DNA of 64,000 nt. Source: Oscillospiraceae bacterium. Lineage in GTDB: Bacteria > Bacillota > Clostridia > Oscillospirales > Acutalibacteraceae. The notes below the pieces were generated by a model. That model was not told where the DNA came from, did no database searches, and saw only the letters and a program-made list of their open reading frames with translations. The position numbers and the translations under genes are program-made. The stretch lies in the NCBI GenBank assembly GCA_015066625.1, contig SVOC01000003.1, positions 62,001 through 126,000 of the forward strand. The letters run 5' to 3'. Positions within the stretch are counted from its first letter, which is position 1; the number at the start of each line of letters is the position of its first letter. Below are positions 41,901-50,272 of the stretch, in pieces.

Positions 41901-42980
41901 ATGACTCAGAAATCACTTGAATTAAAGCAGCTTTTTGAGACAAAGATTGCCGCAGTTCAGGCAACGGCGGAAATCGAACAGCTCAGAATTGAATTCCTGG
42001 GCAAAAAAGGCTCGGTTGCAGCTCTTATGCAGGAGCTTCGCAACGTACCCAACGATCAGAAGAAAGAGGCAGGCCAGAAAATAAACGAAACAAAGCAGTT
42101 TATTGAGCAGGCAATTGCCGAAAAAATCACGGAGCTTAAGGCGCTCGAGGAGCAGAAGCTTATCGATTCGGCAGAAAGCTACGACGAATCAATGCCCACC
42201 GATGCAGACCTCGGTTCATACCACCCCATTACTCTCACTCGCCGCAGAGCAGAGAATATCTTCCTGAGCATGGGCTTCACCATTGAGGATTATTCCGAAA
42301 TCACCGATGATTTCAACTGCTTTGAGGCTCTGAATATCCCCAAGCATCACCCTGCACGAGATATGCAGGATACCTATTACCTGAGCACGGGTCAGCTTCT
42401 CAAAACCCATACCTCCGCGGCTCAGAATACCATTCTCCGCAAGTATGCAAAGAATCTTGAAAACGGCAATCCCATCCGTGCAATCTTCCCCGGCAGATGC
42501 TTCAGAAACGAAAAGATTGATGCCTGCCACGAAAACACCTTCTTCCAGATGGAAGGTATTATGGTTGATAAGGATATTTCAATTTCAAACCTTATTTACT
42601 TTATGAAAACAATGCTTTCGGAAGTGTTCCAGAAGGATATCACCGTCAGACTCCGCCCCGGTTTCTTCCCCTTTGTTGAGCCCGGCTTCGAGCTTGACAT
42701 TCAGTGCACAATCTGTAAGGGTAAGGGCTGCCCCTCCTGCAAGGATTCGGGCTGGCTTGAGCTCTGCCCCTGCGGTATGATTCATCCCAATGTTCTCACT
42801 GCCGCAGGCATCGACCCCGAAAAATACATCGGCTTCGCTTTCGGTCTGGGTATGACAAGACTTGCAATGATGACATACGGCGTCAAGGATATCCGTGTGT
42901 TCAACAGCGGCAGCCTTAAATCACTTTCACAGTTCACCGAAAAATCATTCACAAGACCCGAAGAAAGCAAGGAGGCATAA
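41901..42980 (+). CDS. pheS: Phenylalanyl-tRNA synthetase alpha subunit
   Basis: The 359-residue class II synthetase subunit has the N-terminal coiled coil for tRNA-Phe and motifs 2 and 3 (FPGRCFRNEKIDACHENTF and GFAFGLGMTRLAM). An inserted Cys motif, CTICKGKGCPSCKDSGWLELCPCGM, probably binds zinc; it is present in some anaerobe PheS proteins and absent from E. coli. AAAGGATGA precedes the ATG. pheT starts 4 bases after its stop. Confidence 0.96.
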   Translation: MTQKSLELKQLFETKIAAVQATAEIEQLRIEFLGKKGSVAALMQELRNVPNDQKKEAGQKINETKQFIEQAIAEKITELKALEEQKLIDSAESYDESMPTDADLGSYHPITLTRRRAENIFLSMGFTIEDYSEITDDFNCFEALNIPKHHPARDMQDTYYLSTGQLLKTHTSAAQNTILRKYAKNLENGNPIRAIFPGRCFRNEKIDACHENTFFQMEGIMVDKDISISNLIYFMKTMLSEVFQKDITVRLRPGFFPFVEPGFELDIQCTICKGKGCPSCKDSGWLELCPCGMIHPNVLTAAGIDPEKYIGFAFGLGMTRLAMMTYGVKDIRVFNSGSLKSLSQFTEKSFTRPEESKEA

Positions 42981-42983
42981 GCA

Positions 42984-45344
42984 ATGTTTGTATCAATTAA
43001 CTGGATTAAAGATTATGTTGACCTTGACGGAATAGACATCAAAAAGCTTATTGAAAGCTTTACTCTTGCAACCGCCGAGGTTGAAGATATTATCGAAAAG
43101 GGTGCGGATATCGACAAGGTTGTTGTCGGCGAAATCCTTTCTGTTGAAAACCATCCCAATTCAAAGAAGCTCCACCTTCTCAAGGTTGATGCAGGTGAGA
43201 AGGTATGCAATATCGTTTGCGGCGCACCCAACGTTGCCGTAGGTCAGAAGGTTGCCCTTGCACTTGCAGGCGGCAGAGTATGCGGCGGCGAAATCAAGGT
43301 TGCAACCGTTGCAGGCTTTGAATCCGAGGGTATGTGCTGCTCCGAAAAAGAGCTTGGCATCAGTGACGACCACGGCGGAATCATGGAGCTTGACCCTTCA
43401 CTGAAAAACGGCACAAACATCAAGGATATCTTCCCCATTGACGATATTATTTTCGAGGTTGATAACAAATCGCTCACAAACCGCCCCGACCTCTGGGGTC
43501 ACTACGGCATTGCAAGAGAGCTTGCAGCCCTTGCAGGCAGAGAACTCAAGCCCCTTGAAATGGGCGACCTTTCATATGACGGCGACGAGGAAGTTGAAGT
43601 TACCGTGGGCAGAGAAGACCTTGTTTACAGATATTCCTGCATCAAAATGGATAACATCACCAAGAACAAGAGCCCTCTTGATATGAGAATCCGCCTTTTC
43701 TACTGCGGTATGAGAGGCATCAACCTTCTTGCGGACGTTACAAACTACATTATGCTTGAAATCGGTCAGCCTACCCACGCATTTGCAGGCGGCTCAATCG
43801 ATAAAATTGTTGTCACAACTCCCAAGGAGAAGATGAATTTCAAGACCCTTGACGGCGTTGAAAGACTTATTGATGAAGAAACTCTTATGATTTGTAACGG
43901 CGAAGAGCCCGTAGGCATTGCAGGCATTATGGGCGGTCTTGAATCCGAAATCGTTGAGGATACAGGCTCCGTTGTGCTTGAAAGCGCAAACTTTGACGGC
44001 GTAAGCATCCGTAAATCATCGTCAAGACTGGGTCACAGAACCGATGCCAGCGCAAGATATGAAAAGATGCTTGACCCCGAGCTTACCCTTGATGCGGTAG
44101 GCCGTTTCGTAAAGCTTGTCAAGGATATTGACAGCGGCGCAAGGGTTGCATCAAAGCTTACGGATAAGTATGTTAAGAAATATCCCGAAATCAGCCTTAC
44201 CTTCGATAAGAAATATGTTGACCGCTACACGGGTATCGACATCAGCCACGAGCAGATTGTAAAAACTCTCACGGCTCTCGGCTTCGGCATCGACTACGCA
44301 GAGGGTGTTTACACCGTGAAGGTTCCCTCATGGCGTGCAACAAAGGATGTTACAATCAAGGCTGACATCATTGAAGAAATCACCCGTATTTACGGCTACG
44401 ATAACTTTAAAATTTCAACAACCGCAAGCCCCCTGAAGCCCGTTCCCAACGACTACGCAAGGCTTGAGGATGCGGAAATCAAGGATATTCTTGTTAAGAA
44501 ATATGCCTTCCACGAGGTGCATTCATATGTATGGTGTGACGGCAGAAAGTTCAAGAAGCTGGGCATTGAGGTTGAGGATAACGTAAAGGTTCTCAATATC
44601 GAAAACTCCGATAACGGCGTTCTGCGTAATTCAATGCTTCCCACACTCCTTGTTATGGCGCAGGAGAACAAGGATTTTGCCGATAAATACAGCATCTTCG
44701 AAATCGGCAGAGTTGTTGACGGCACGGTTAACGGTCTTTGCAACGAGAAAAAGCGCTTGGGTGCCGTAATCTACGATAAGAGCGGCAACGAAAAGGCTGC
44801 ATACCTCAAAGCCGTTGAAATCATCAACTGCATTGTCGGTAACATCAAGCAGAAGCAGGCAGGCTACGCAAAGATTGCTCCCGAGCACGCATGGCAGCAT
44901 CCCAAGAACACTGCGGAAATTCTTATCGACGGCAAGAAGGCAGGCGTTCTTTGCGCACTTCATCCCTCAAACCGTGCAAAGCTTGATAAAACTGCCGCCG
45001 CAGTCTGCTTTGAAATCGATATGGATGATTTCAGCGCAATCAATGCAAATTCAATTCTTTTCCGCGAGCCCAGCACACAGCAGTCAACCTGGTATGACCT
45101 GTCACTTGTTCTTGCGGAAAACACAAAATATTCAGACCTTGCCGCCTGCTGGAATGCTCTCGGACTTGCAGAGCTTGAAAGCTCAAAGGTTATCGATACC
45201 TATGAAAAAGACGGCATAAAGAGTATCACCGTGCGCCTTGTGTTTGCCGCAATGGACAGAACCCTTGAAATGGAAGAGGTTCAGGGCTGGATTGACACAA
45301 TCCTTGCTAACCTTGCAAACATCGGCGTAACCCTCAGAGCGTAA
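42984..45344 (+). CDS. pheT: Phenylalanyl-tRNA synthetase beta subunit
   Basis: The 786-residue subunit has the N-terminal OB-fold tRNA-binding domain (GEILSVENHPNSKKLHLLKVDAG), the B3/B4 editing region, B5, the inactive synthetase-like core and the C-terminal ferredoxin-like anticodon-binding domain (from about residue 690). It completes the alpha2-beta2 enzyme with PheS. Translation is probably coupled to pheS and the operon ends at the hairpin just after its stop. Confidence 0.97.
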   Translation: MFVSINWIKDYVDLDGIDIKKLIESFTLATAEVEDIIEKGADIDKVVVGEILSVENHPNSKKLHLLKVDAGEKVCNIVCGAPNVAVGQKVALALAGGRVCGGEIKVATVAGFESEGMCCSEKELGISDDHGGIMELDPSLKNGTNIKDIFPIDDIIFEVDNKSLTNRPDLWGHYGIARELAALAGRELKPLEMGDLSYDGDEEVEVTVGREDLVYRYSCIKMDNITKNKSPLDMRIRLFYCGMRGINLLADVTNYIMLEIGQPTHAFAGGSIDKIVVTTPKEKMNFKTLDGVERLIDEETLMICNGEEPVGIAGIMGGLESEIVEDTGSVVLESANFDGVSIRKSSSRLGHRTDASARYEKMLDPELTLDAVGRFVKLVKDIDSGARVASKLTDKYVKKYPEISLTFDKKYVDRYTGIDISHEQIVKTLTALGFGIDYAEGVYTVKVPSWRATKDVTIKADIIEEITRIYGYDNFKISTTASPLKPVPNDYARLEDAEIKDILVKKYAFHEVHSYVWCDGRKFKKLGIEVEDNVKVLNIENSDNGVLRNSMLPTLLVMAQENKDFADKYSIFEIGRVVDGTVNGLCNEKKRLGAVIYDKSGNEKAAYLKAVEIINCIVGNIKQKQAGYAKIAPEHAWQHPKNTAEILIDGKKAGVLCALHPSNRAKLDKTAAAVCFEIDMDDFSAINANSILFREPSTQQSTWYDLSLVLAENTKYSDLAACWNALGLAELESSKVIDTYEKDGIKSITVRLVFAAMDRTLEMEEVQGWIDTILANLANIGVTLRA

Positions 45345-45353
45345 ATTCACCGT

Positions 45354-45385
45354 AGGGACAGCCCTTGCGGCTGTCCTTTGCTTTT
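45354..45385 (+). terminator. Terminator of pheST
   Basis: Stem AGGGACAGCC / GGCTGTCCTT with loop CTTGC, then TTGCTTTT. The T-run is interrupted, so some read-through into the next gene is possible. Confidence 0.75.
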
Positions 45386-45405
45386 AATTGAAAGGAAGAA
45401 CTTCT

Positions 45406-46350
45406 ATGCTTAAAATAGGTCTTGTGGGCGTTGGCGGCATAAGCGGTGCCCATATTCCCGCATGGGAAGAAATGCAGGATGCCGAGCTTGTTGCAATCTG
45501 CGATATCCGTACGGAAAGAATGGAAAAATACCCCGACAAGCGTCATTACACCGATTTTGACGAAATGCTTGCCAACGAAGAGCTTGATATTCTTGATATC
45601 TGCCTTCCCACCTATCTTCACGCGGATTTTGCAGTGAAGGCTATGGAAAAGGGTATAAACGTTATCTGCGAAAAGCCCATTTCTCTCAAAGAAGAGGATG
45701 TAAAGCGTGTTTACGAAACCGCAGAGAAAAACAATGTTAAATTTATGGTTGCTCAGGTGCTCCGTTTCTGGCCCGAATACGAGCTTCTCAAAGAGATTTA
45801 CGATTCGAAGAGATACGGCAAGCTCCTTTCGGGTACTATGATAAGACTGGGCGGCTACCCCAAATGGAGCTGGGACGGCTGGATGATGGATGAAAAGAGA
45901 AGCGGTCTTGTACCCTTTGACCTTCACATTCACGACCTTGACTTTATGGTTTATGCTTTCGGTATGCCCAAGGTTGCGCATCAGTACCGTTCAAAGCTTC
46001 CCAAGCAGGATTTTATCAGCCTCACCTATGATTTCGGTGATTTTTCAATCAATTCCGAGGCTTCCTGGTATGCAACCTGCTATCCCTTTACCGCAGAGTT
46101 CAGATTCCAGTTTGAGGATGCTCTTGTTTCAAACGAAAACGGTAAGATGATGATTTATCTCAAAGACGATGAGAAAATCGACCTTTCACAGCAGGCAGAG
46201 GGCGACACAGGTGCAATCAACCTGCCCAAGAGCGATGCCTATGCAAACGAAATCATTTACTTTGCGGACTGCGTGAAGAACAACAAGCCCGTTGAAAAGG
46301 TTAAACCCGAAGAGCTTGAATGTGTTCTTAAAATCCTTAACAGCATCTGA
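45406..46350 (+). CDS. Gfo/Idh/MocA family oxidoreductase
   Basis: The 314-residue NAD(P)-dependent dehydrogenase has the Rossmann loop GLVGVGGISGAHIPAW, the family EKP motif ICEKPISLKEEDV (K at about residue 92) and a C-terminal beta-sheet dimerisation domain with DLHIHDLDFMVYAFG containing the likely catalytic histidine. Family members oxidise or reduce sugars and cyclitols. ATG at 45406 follows AAAGGAAG. It lies after pheT and converges with the PHP gene. Confidence 0.88.
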   Translation: MLKIGLVGVGGISGAHIPAWEEMQDAELVAICDIRTERMEKYPDKRHYTDFDEMLANEELDILDICLPTYLHADFAVKAMEKGINVICEKPISLKEEDVKRVYETAEKNNVKFMVAQVLRFWPEYELLKEIYDSKRYGKLLSGTMIRLGGYPKWSWDGWMMDEKRSGLVPFDLHIHDLDFMVYAFGMPKVAHQYRSKLPKQDFISLTYDFGDFSINSEASWYATCYPFTAEFRFQFEDALVSNENGKMMIYLKDDEKIDLSQQAEGDTGAINLPKSDAYANEIIYFADCVKNNKPVEKVKPEELECVLKILNSI

Positions 46351-46360
46351 TGAAAAAACT

Positions 46361-46400
46361 AATCCCCGATGAAGTGCTATCACTTCGTCGGGGATTTTTG
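46361..46400. terminator. Bidirectional terminator
   Basis: A 16-position stem (AATCCCCGATGAAGTG / CACTTCGTCGGGGATT with one T-G pair), loop CTAT, is flanked by A on one side and T on the other. It separates convergent genes. Confidence 0.9.
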
Positions 46401-46405
46401 TGTGT

Positions 46406-47677
46406 TTACTTGTTTTTTATCTTGTTGACTATAACACCCAATCTTGTGTTGTTGAAATTTTCTTTACGCTGTTCTTCTTTTGTAAGCACCTTTTTGGGCG
46501 GAACAGGCTTCACAATATCCGCAAAGTTGCCTGCATCAAGGGTTACGGGCTGGCTCATGCATATACCGCCGTCGCCTTTGAGCTGACATCTTACATAGCA
46601 GCTTATTTTATCTGCACAAGCCGCAAGGTCAAGCACCGAAATAATTTCGCCGTCATTTTCGGCGGTATCTGTGTGAATGATTTTGCCGTCGGCAATCCAT
46701 TCAACCGCCTTGCAGTTTATACCCTTGACGGTGATTTTCTGCGCGGCTTCATCGGCTTCAAAAGCCATAAAGCGGGGATAATCGCCCTTGCCTTCAAAAT
46801 CTTCGCCAAGCTCATTTTTTGCATAGCGTGCAACGGCGAAGAAATTGCCCTTTTCCATTGCATTGCGAAGGTTTTCAACGCTGTAATCGGGCAGAATGAA
46901 ATCCATAAATGCGGTGTCGATTTCCGTCACTCTGTGAGCGTCGCTGTTGCCGAAGCCCCATACGGTGCGCTCTCCCTCGGGTATAAGGGTCATCAGAAGC
47001 TCATCCCAGAGAATTCTGTCGCTGCGGTTGGGTCTGTCATACATATTCAGAACTTCCATACCCACGCAGGATTTGTAGCGTCTGAATAAATCCGCAAAGT
47101 ATGCCACATTTTCGGGCACTCTTGCACATTCGGGGTCTTTATATGCTCCCAGCCAGTCGGTGGGGTGGTTTATGTGAGATATTCCGCCGCTTTTTTCGAT
47201 GGTGGCAATGGGGATTTCAAAATCGTTTTCCTTGCCGTATTTACCCTCAAGCACATCGTTTGTGAAATAGCCGTTGACATGGTTTTTCATCAGGGTAAAC
47301 ATATTTGCTTCAATGGTGTCGGTTACGCACATAAGACCCCTGCTTTTTGTTCGTGCATTCTTTTCGGTTTTGTATGTACCGTCAAGAATTGCCTTGAATT
47401 CGGGGGTTGTAAGGTATCTGCGTTTGCCGTGCCAGAGATACTGAAAGAAGAAAAGGGGAATGATTGAAGGCTCTTTGTCCCACGCCTTGCCCAGAATTCC
47501 GTGCTCCGCAAAGGCAAGAATATCAAAATCCTTGTCGTAGAATTCAAATATCATATCCGCCATTGTGTTGTTGGCATCGCTGTATGTTGAATGGGTGTGC
47601 AGATTGGTTTTGTAGTGATTTTCCGCATGGGGAATAAGCGATGCTACGCTTTCATAAGGACTTTTGATTTTAAACAT
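46406..47677 (-). CDS. PHP-domain phosphoesterase-like protein
   Basis: The 423-residue protein has the PHP metal motif TNLHTHSTYSDA near residue 25, followed by FAEHG and later GFGNSDAH, which supply the histidines and aspartates of a trinuclear centre. The C-terminal third reads as a beta-sandwich. PHP enzymes hydrolyse phosphate esters such as histidinol phosphate or nucleotides; the substrate here is unknown. It is the last gene of a minus-strand group with two metallophosphoesterases. Upstream spacing is 18 bases. Confidence 0.82.
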   Translation of the reverse strand: MFKIKSPYESVASLIPHAENHYKTNLHTHSTYSDANNTMADMIFEFYDKDFDILAFAEHGILGKAWDKEPSIIPLFFFQYLWHGKRRYLTTPEFKAILDGTYKTEKNARTKSRGLMCVTDTIEANMFTLMKNHVNGYFTNDVLEGKYGKENDFEIPIATIEKSGGISHINHPTDWLGAYKDPECARVPENVAYFADLFRRYKSCVGMEVLNMYDRPNRSDRILWDELLMTLIPEGERTVWGFGNSDAHRVTEIDTAFMDFILPDYSVENLRNAMEKGNFFAVARYAKNELGEDFEGKGDYPRFMAFEADEAAQKITVKGINCKAVEWIADGKIIHTDTAENDGEIISVLDLAACADKISCYVRCQLKGDGGICMSQPVTLDAGNFADIVKPVPPKKVLTKEEQRKENFNNTRLGVIVNKIKNK

Positions 47678-47695
47678 ATATTATTTTCCCTTCCC

Positions 47696-48796
47696 TTAAA
47701 AAATATCAATAAGAGGTATGCTGTGAGGTTCAAGAGATGCTTTATCAACAAAATTGTGCTCAATAACAGCGTTCCCTGCTTTGTTGACGGTTACTGCTGA
47801 TGAACCTGACATATCTTCGTCATAATAAGCTCCGTAGCCTGTTTTCAGTGCATAAGAAAGCCTTATTCCCTGATATTCAACGGAGAAATTATTTACATGG
47901 TCATGACCTGCTATAATGTTTTTGGTGCTGCCCAATTCTTTGCACACATCAAAAAATCCGTTGTTCTGCACCGAGCAGCTCACACCTTCTCTTTTTTCGC
48001 CAAAGGAATCGGACGCATATCCGGGATTGAAGCTGCCTGTATCTTCGCTGTAAGCCGCACTCCATGCAGCTTCATATTCGGGCAGAGGAATATGAATGAA
48101 CACAGTGCTTTCGACGGGTTTGCCTGCAATTTTTTCAATACCCTTGACAGCCCATTTGTACCATTCAATCTGGTTATCCCAAAGTCCGTCATATCCGCTT
48201 ATCTGAGCTCCGTCGGAATCTGTGAAGCTCACATTATTGTGGGTATCCATCATAAAGAGAGTGTGAACTATTCTGCCGTTTTCGGTGATGTTGATAATAT
48301 AGTTGCCGTAGCCCATATTTTCAGGGCCGAATTCAAAAAGGCAATGCTCAGCCTTGAAAAGATGATATGCCGCCCAGAATTCGTTTGCGCAGCCCTGACC
48401 GTCATGATTTCCCATCACGGGTGCCCACGGAATTTCATAAGCTTCCATCATTTTAACCAATCTGAGGTATGCGGCGGTGCCCCAGGCGTTGTCGCCCGTA
48501 AGCGTTATAAGGTCAGGCTTTTTCTCCGCTATCAGCTTTTCAACCATAACCTCGGTATATTCACCTGCCGTGCCGTAAACAACATTATCCTTGAGCTGAA
48601 CATCGGCAAGGTTGAGAATAACAAAATCCTTTTCCGGATCTTTTTCGATTGTGATGTAATCATCCGCATCAAACTCATCGGTTACCGACCATTCTGTAAA
48701 AAAGGAGTCCTCACCCCTGATAAGCTGCGCTCCGATAGGCATTATAATCTGAATGACCGAAAGTAAGTAAGCCAGTATTTGTTTAATTTCTGCCAT
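47696..48796 (-). CDS. Calcineurin-like metallophosphoesterase
   Basis: The 366-residue protein has an N-terminal hydrophobic segment (ILAYLLSVIQIIMPIGAQL), so it is probably membrane anchored or exported. The metal motifs are LADVQLKDN (D-x-Q in place of D-x-H), TGDNAWG, VMGNHDGQG and IAGHDHVNN. The order fits the purple acid phosphatase/Dcr2-like branch. GGAGG precedes the ATG. It is 13 bases from the upstream metallophosphoesterase and 18 from the PHP gene. Confidence 0.85.
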   Translation of the reverse strand: MAEIKQILAYLLSVIQIIMPIGAQLIRGEDSFFTEWSVTDEFDADDYITIEKDPEKDFVILNLADVQLKDNVVYGTAGEYTEVMVEKLIAEKKPDLITLTGDNAWGTAAYLRLVKMMEAYEIPWAPVMGNHDGQGCANEFWAAYHLFKAEHCLFEFGPENMGYGNYIINITENGRIVHTLFMMDTHNNVSFTDSDGAQISGYDGLWDNQIEWYKWAVKGIEKIAGKPVESTVFIHIPLPEYEAAWSAAYSEDTGSFNPGYASDSFGEKREGVSCSVQNNGFFDVCKELGSTKNIIAGHDHVNNFSVEYQGIRLSYALKTGYGAYYDEDMSGSSAVTVNKAGNAVIEHNFVDKASLEPHSIPLIDIF

Positions 48797-48809
48797 AAAA
48801 AATCCTCCG

Positions 48810-50123
48810 TTATTTTCCGAGATTTATTTCTGTATTGTTATCGGAATAACCCTTGTTGTTGCCTATGGTGTTGAGCAGCATTTCGGTAAGATTGACTTCG
48901 GCACCGTTTTTTGAAAGCTTGGGCTCTGCTTTTTTTATTATAAAACGGAATCTTCCGAAAGCCTTTGAAAATGCACCGTGCACCGGGTTGCCTTCAACAT
49001 AGGGCATATCGCCCTTGAATATTGAAATTCCGATTTCGCCTGCAAGGTCAATGAATTTCACATTTTTTATTGATTTGTCAACCCTTACAAAAAGAAGTCT
49101 GCCCAGAGTTCCGACGGTGATTTTATTAAGAATTTTTCTTGCAAATTTCTTTATTCCGCCGCCGTTCAATGCGCCGTTAATGCGGTTTTTTATTGAATAA
49201 TCAAACTGTTTGTCAAAGTATTCCTGCAGGGTAAGACCCTTGGTATCCGCACCGAATGGGGGAGTGTCGAAACTCTGAACCTTCATCACGGAATCGGTGA
49301 CGGTGATTTTTCTGTATTTTGCAGGGCTTCCCACAAGGCAGGATGTGCATATGTCATAAATTTTGTTGCCCTTTTCCGAAACGAATTCGTTGATGCTCTG
49401 AATGTGCATATGACCCGTGAGAATAAATTCAACCCCGTTATCCGCAAGGAATGAAGCTGCTTTGCGCCAGTCACGGAGCTTTGCATCGCCTACAAGATCA
49501 AATACGGGCACGGAGGGAATGACGGGGTAATGGCAGATTGCAAATACAGAGCAGCCCTCAGCCTTTGCTTCGTCAAGCTGAATTTTCATCCAGCCGTAAA
49601 GCCCATCATCAATGCTGCCCTTCTGTTTGCCGGGGCTGTCGCAATTGATTGCAAGCATTCTGATGCCTTTTTCAACCTCCGCAACATAAGAAAGCGTGCG
49701 GCTGTCAACGGCAAGTGCATCGGCATAACCGAAATCACGGTATAAATCGGGGATGATTTCAAAGGGCGTGCCCTCAACTTCAACGCACTCGTCACCCACA
49801 AAGGCCCTTGATTTTTCGCCGAAATCGTGGCCTGCGGTAATAACATAAATCCGCTTGCCCGCCTCCTTCAGCTTGTAAAGCTCCTTTATGAAGCTCTTAT
49901 GGCTTTCAATTTCGCCGTTTTTGGTAAGGTCGCCGGGGATAATCACAAGCTCCGTTGATTTATCCTCTGCAAGCTTTTCAAAGGTTGCACTTACTATATC
50001 GCTGCTTTCGGCCATAAAGTATTGCTCACGCTTCATATATTCGTCGTAAGCCTTTCCGCTTGCACCCAGCGAAGGCTCAAAATAATGGGTATCCGTAAGA
50101 AGGTAAAAGTTAATGTTTTTCAT
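48810..50123 (-). CDS. Calcineurin-like metallophosphoesterase
   Basis: The 437-residue protein has LLTDTHYFEP, IPGDLTKNGE, AGHDFGEK (where most members have GNHD), ICHYPVIPS and LTGHMHIQS, the five metal and phosphate motifs in order. No signal peptide is visible. The asparagine-to-alanine change in the NHD motif is unusual (AGHD). Of two ATGs six bases apart the downstream one (50123) is better spaced from AAGGAA. It heads the phosphoesterase trio. Confidence 0.85.
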   Translation of the reverse strand: MKNINFYLLTDTHYFEPSLGASGKAYDEYMKREQYFMAESSDIVSATFEKLAEDKSTELVIIPGDLTKNGEIESHKSFIKELYKLKEAGKRIYVITAGHDFGEKSRAFVGDECVEVEGTPFEIIPDLYRDFGYADALAVDSRTLSYVAEVEKGIRMLAINCDSPGKQKGSIDDGLYGWMKIQLDEAKAEGCSVFAICHYPVIPSVPVFDLVGDAKLRDWRKAASFLADNGVEFILTGHMHIQSINEFVSEKGNKIYDICTSCLVGSPAKYRKITVTDSVMKVQSFDTPPFGADTKGLTLQEYFDKQFDYSIKNRINGALNGGGIKKFARKILNKITVGTLGRLLFVRVDKSIKNVKFIDLAGEIGISIFKGDMPYVEGNPVHGAFSKAFGRFRFIIKKAEPKLSKNGAEVNLTEMLLNTIGNNKGYSDNNTEINLGK

Positions 50124-50272
50124 TTTCATTTTCCTTAAAATTATTTCAATAAATTATAACACTATCTGTATAAAAATACAATAAAATATATAAAAAATAA
50201 ATATAAATATTGCTTTTTTTGTGAGATTATGATAACATTACTTATTATATTTGTAGCATCGGAGGAATCTGA

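Noticed and set aside
47897-48766. Long plus-strand frame of 289 codons
   Set aside because: Antisense shadow of the metallophosphoesterase gene at 47696-48796.
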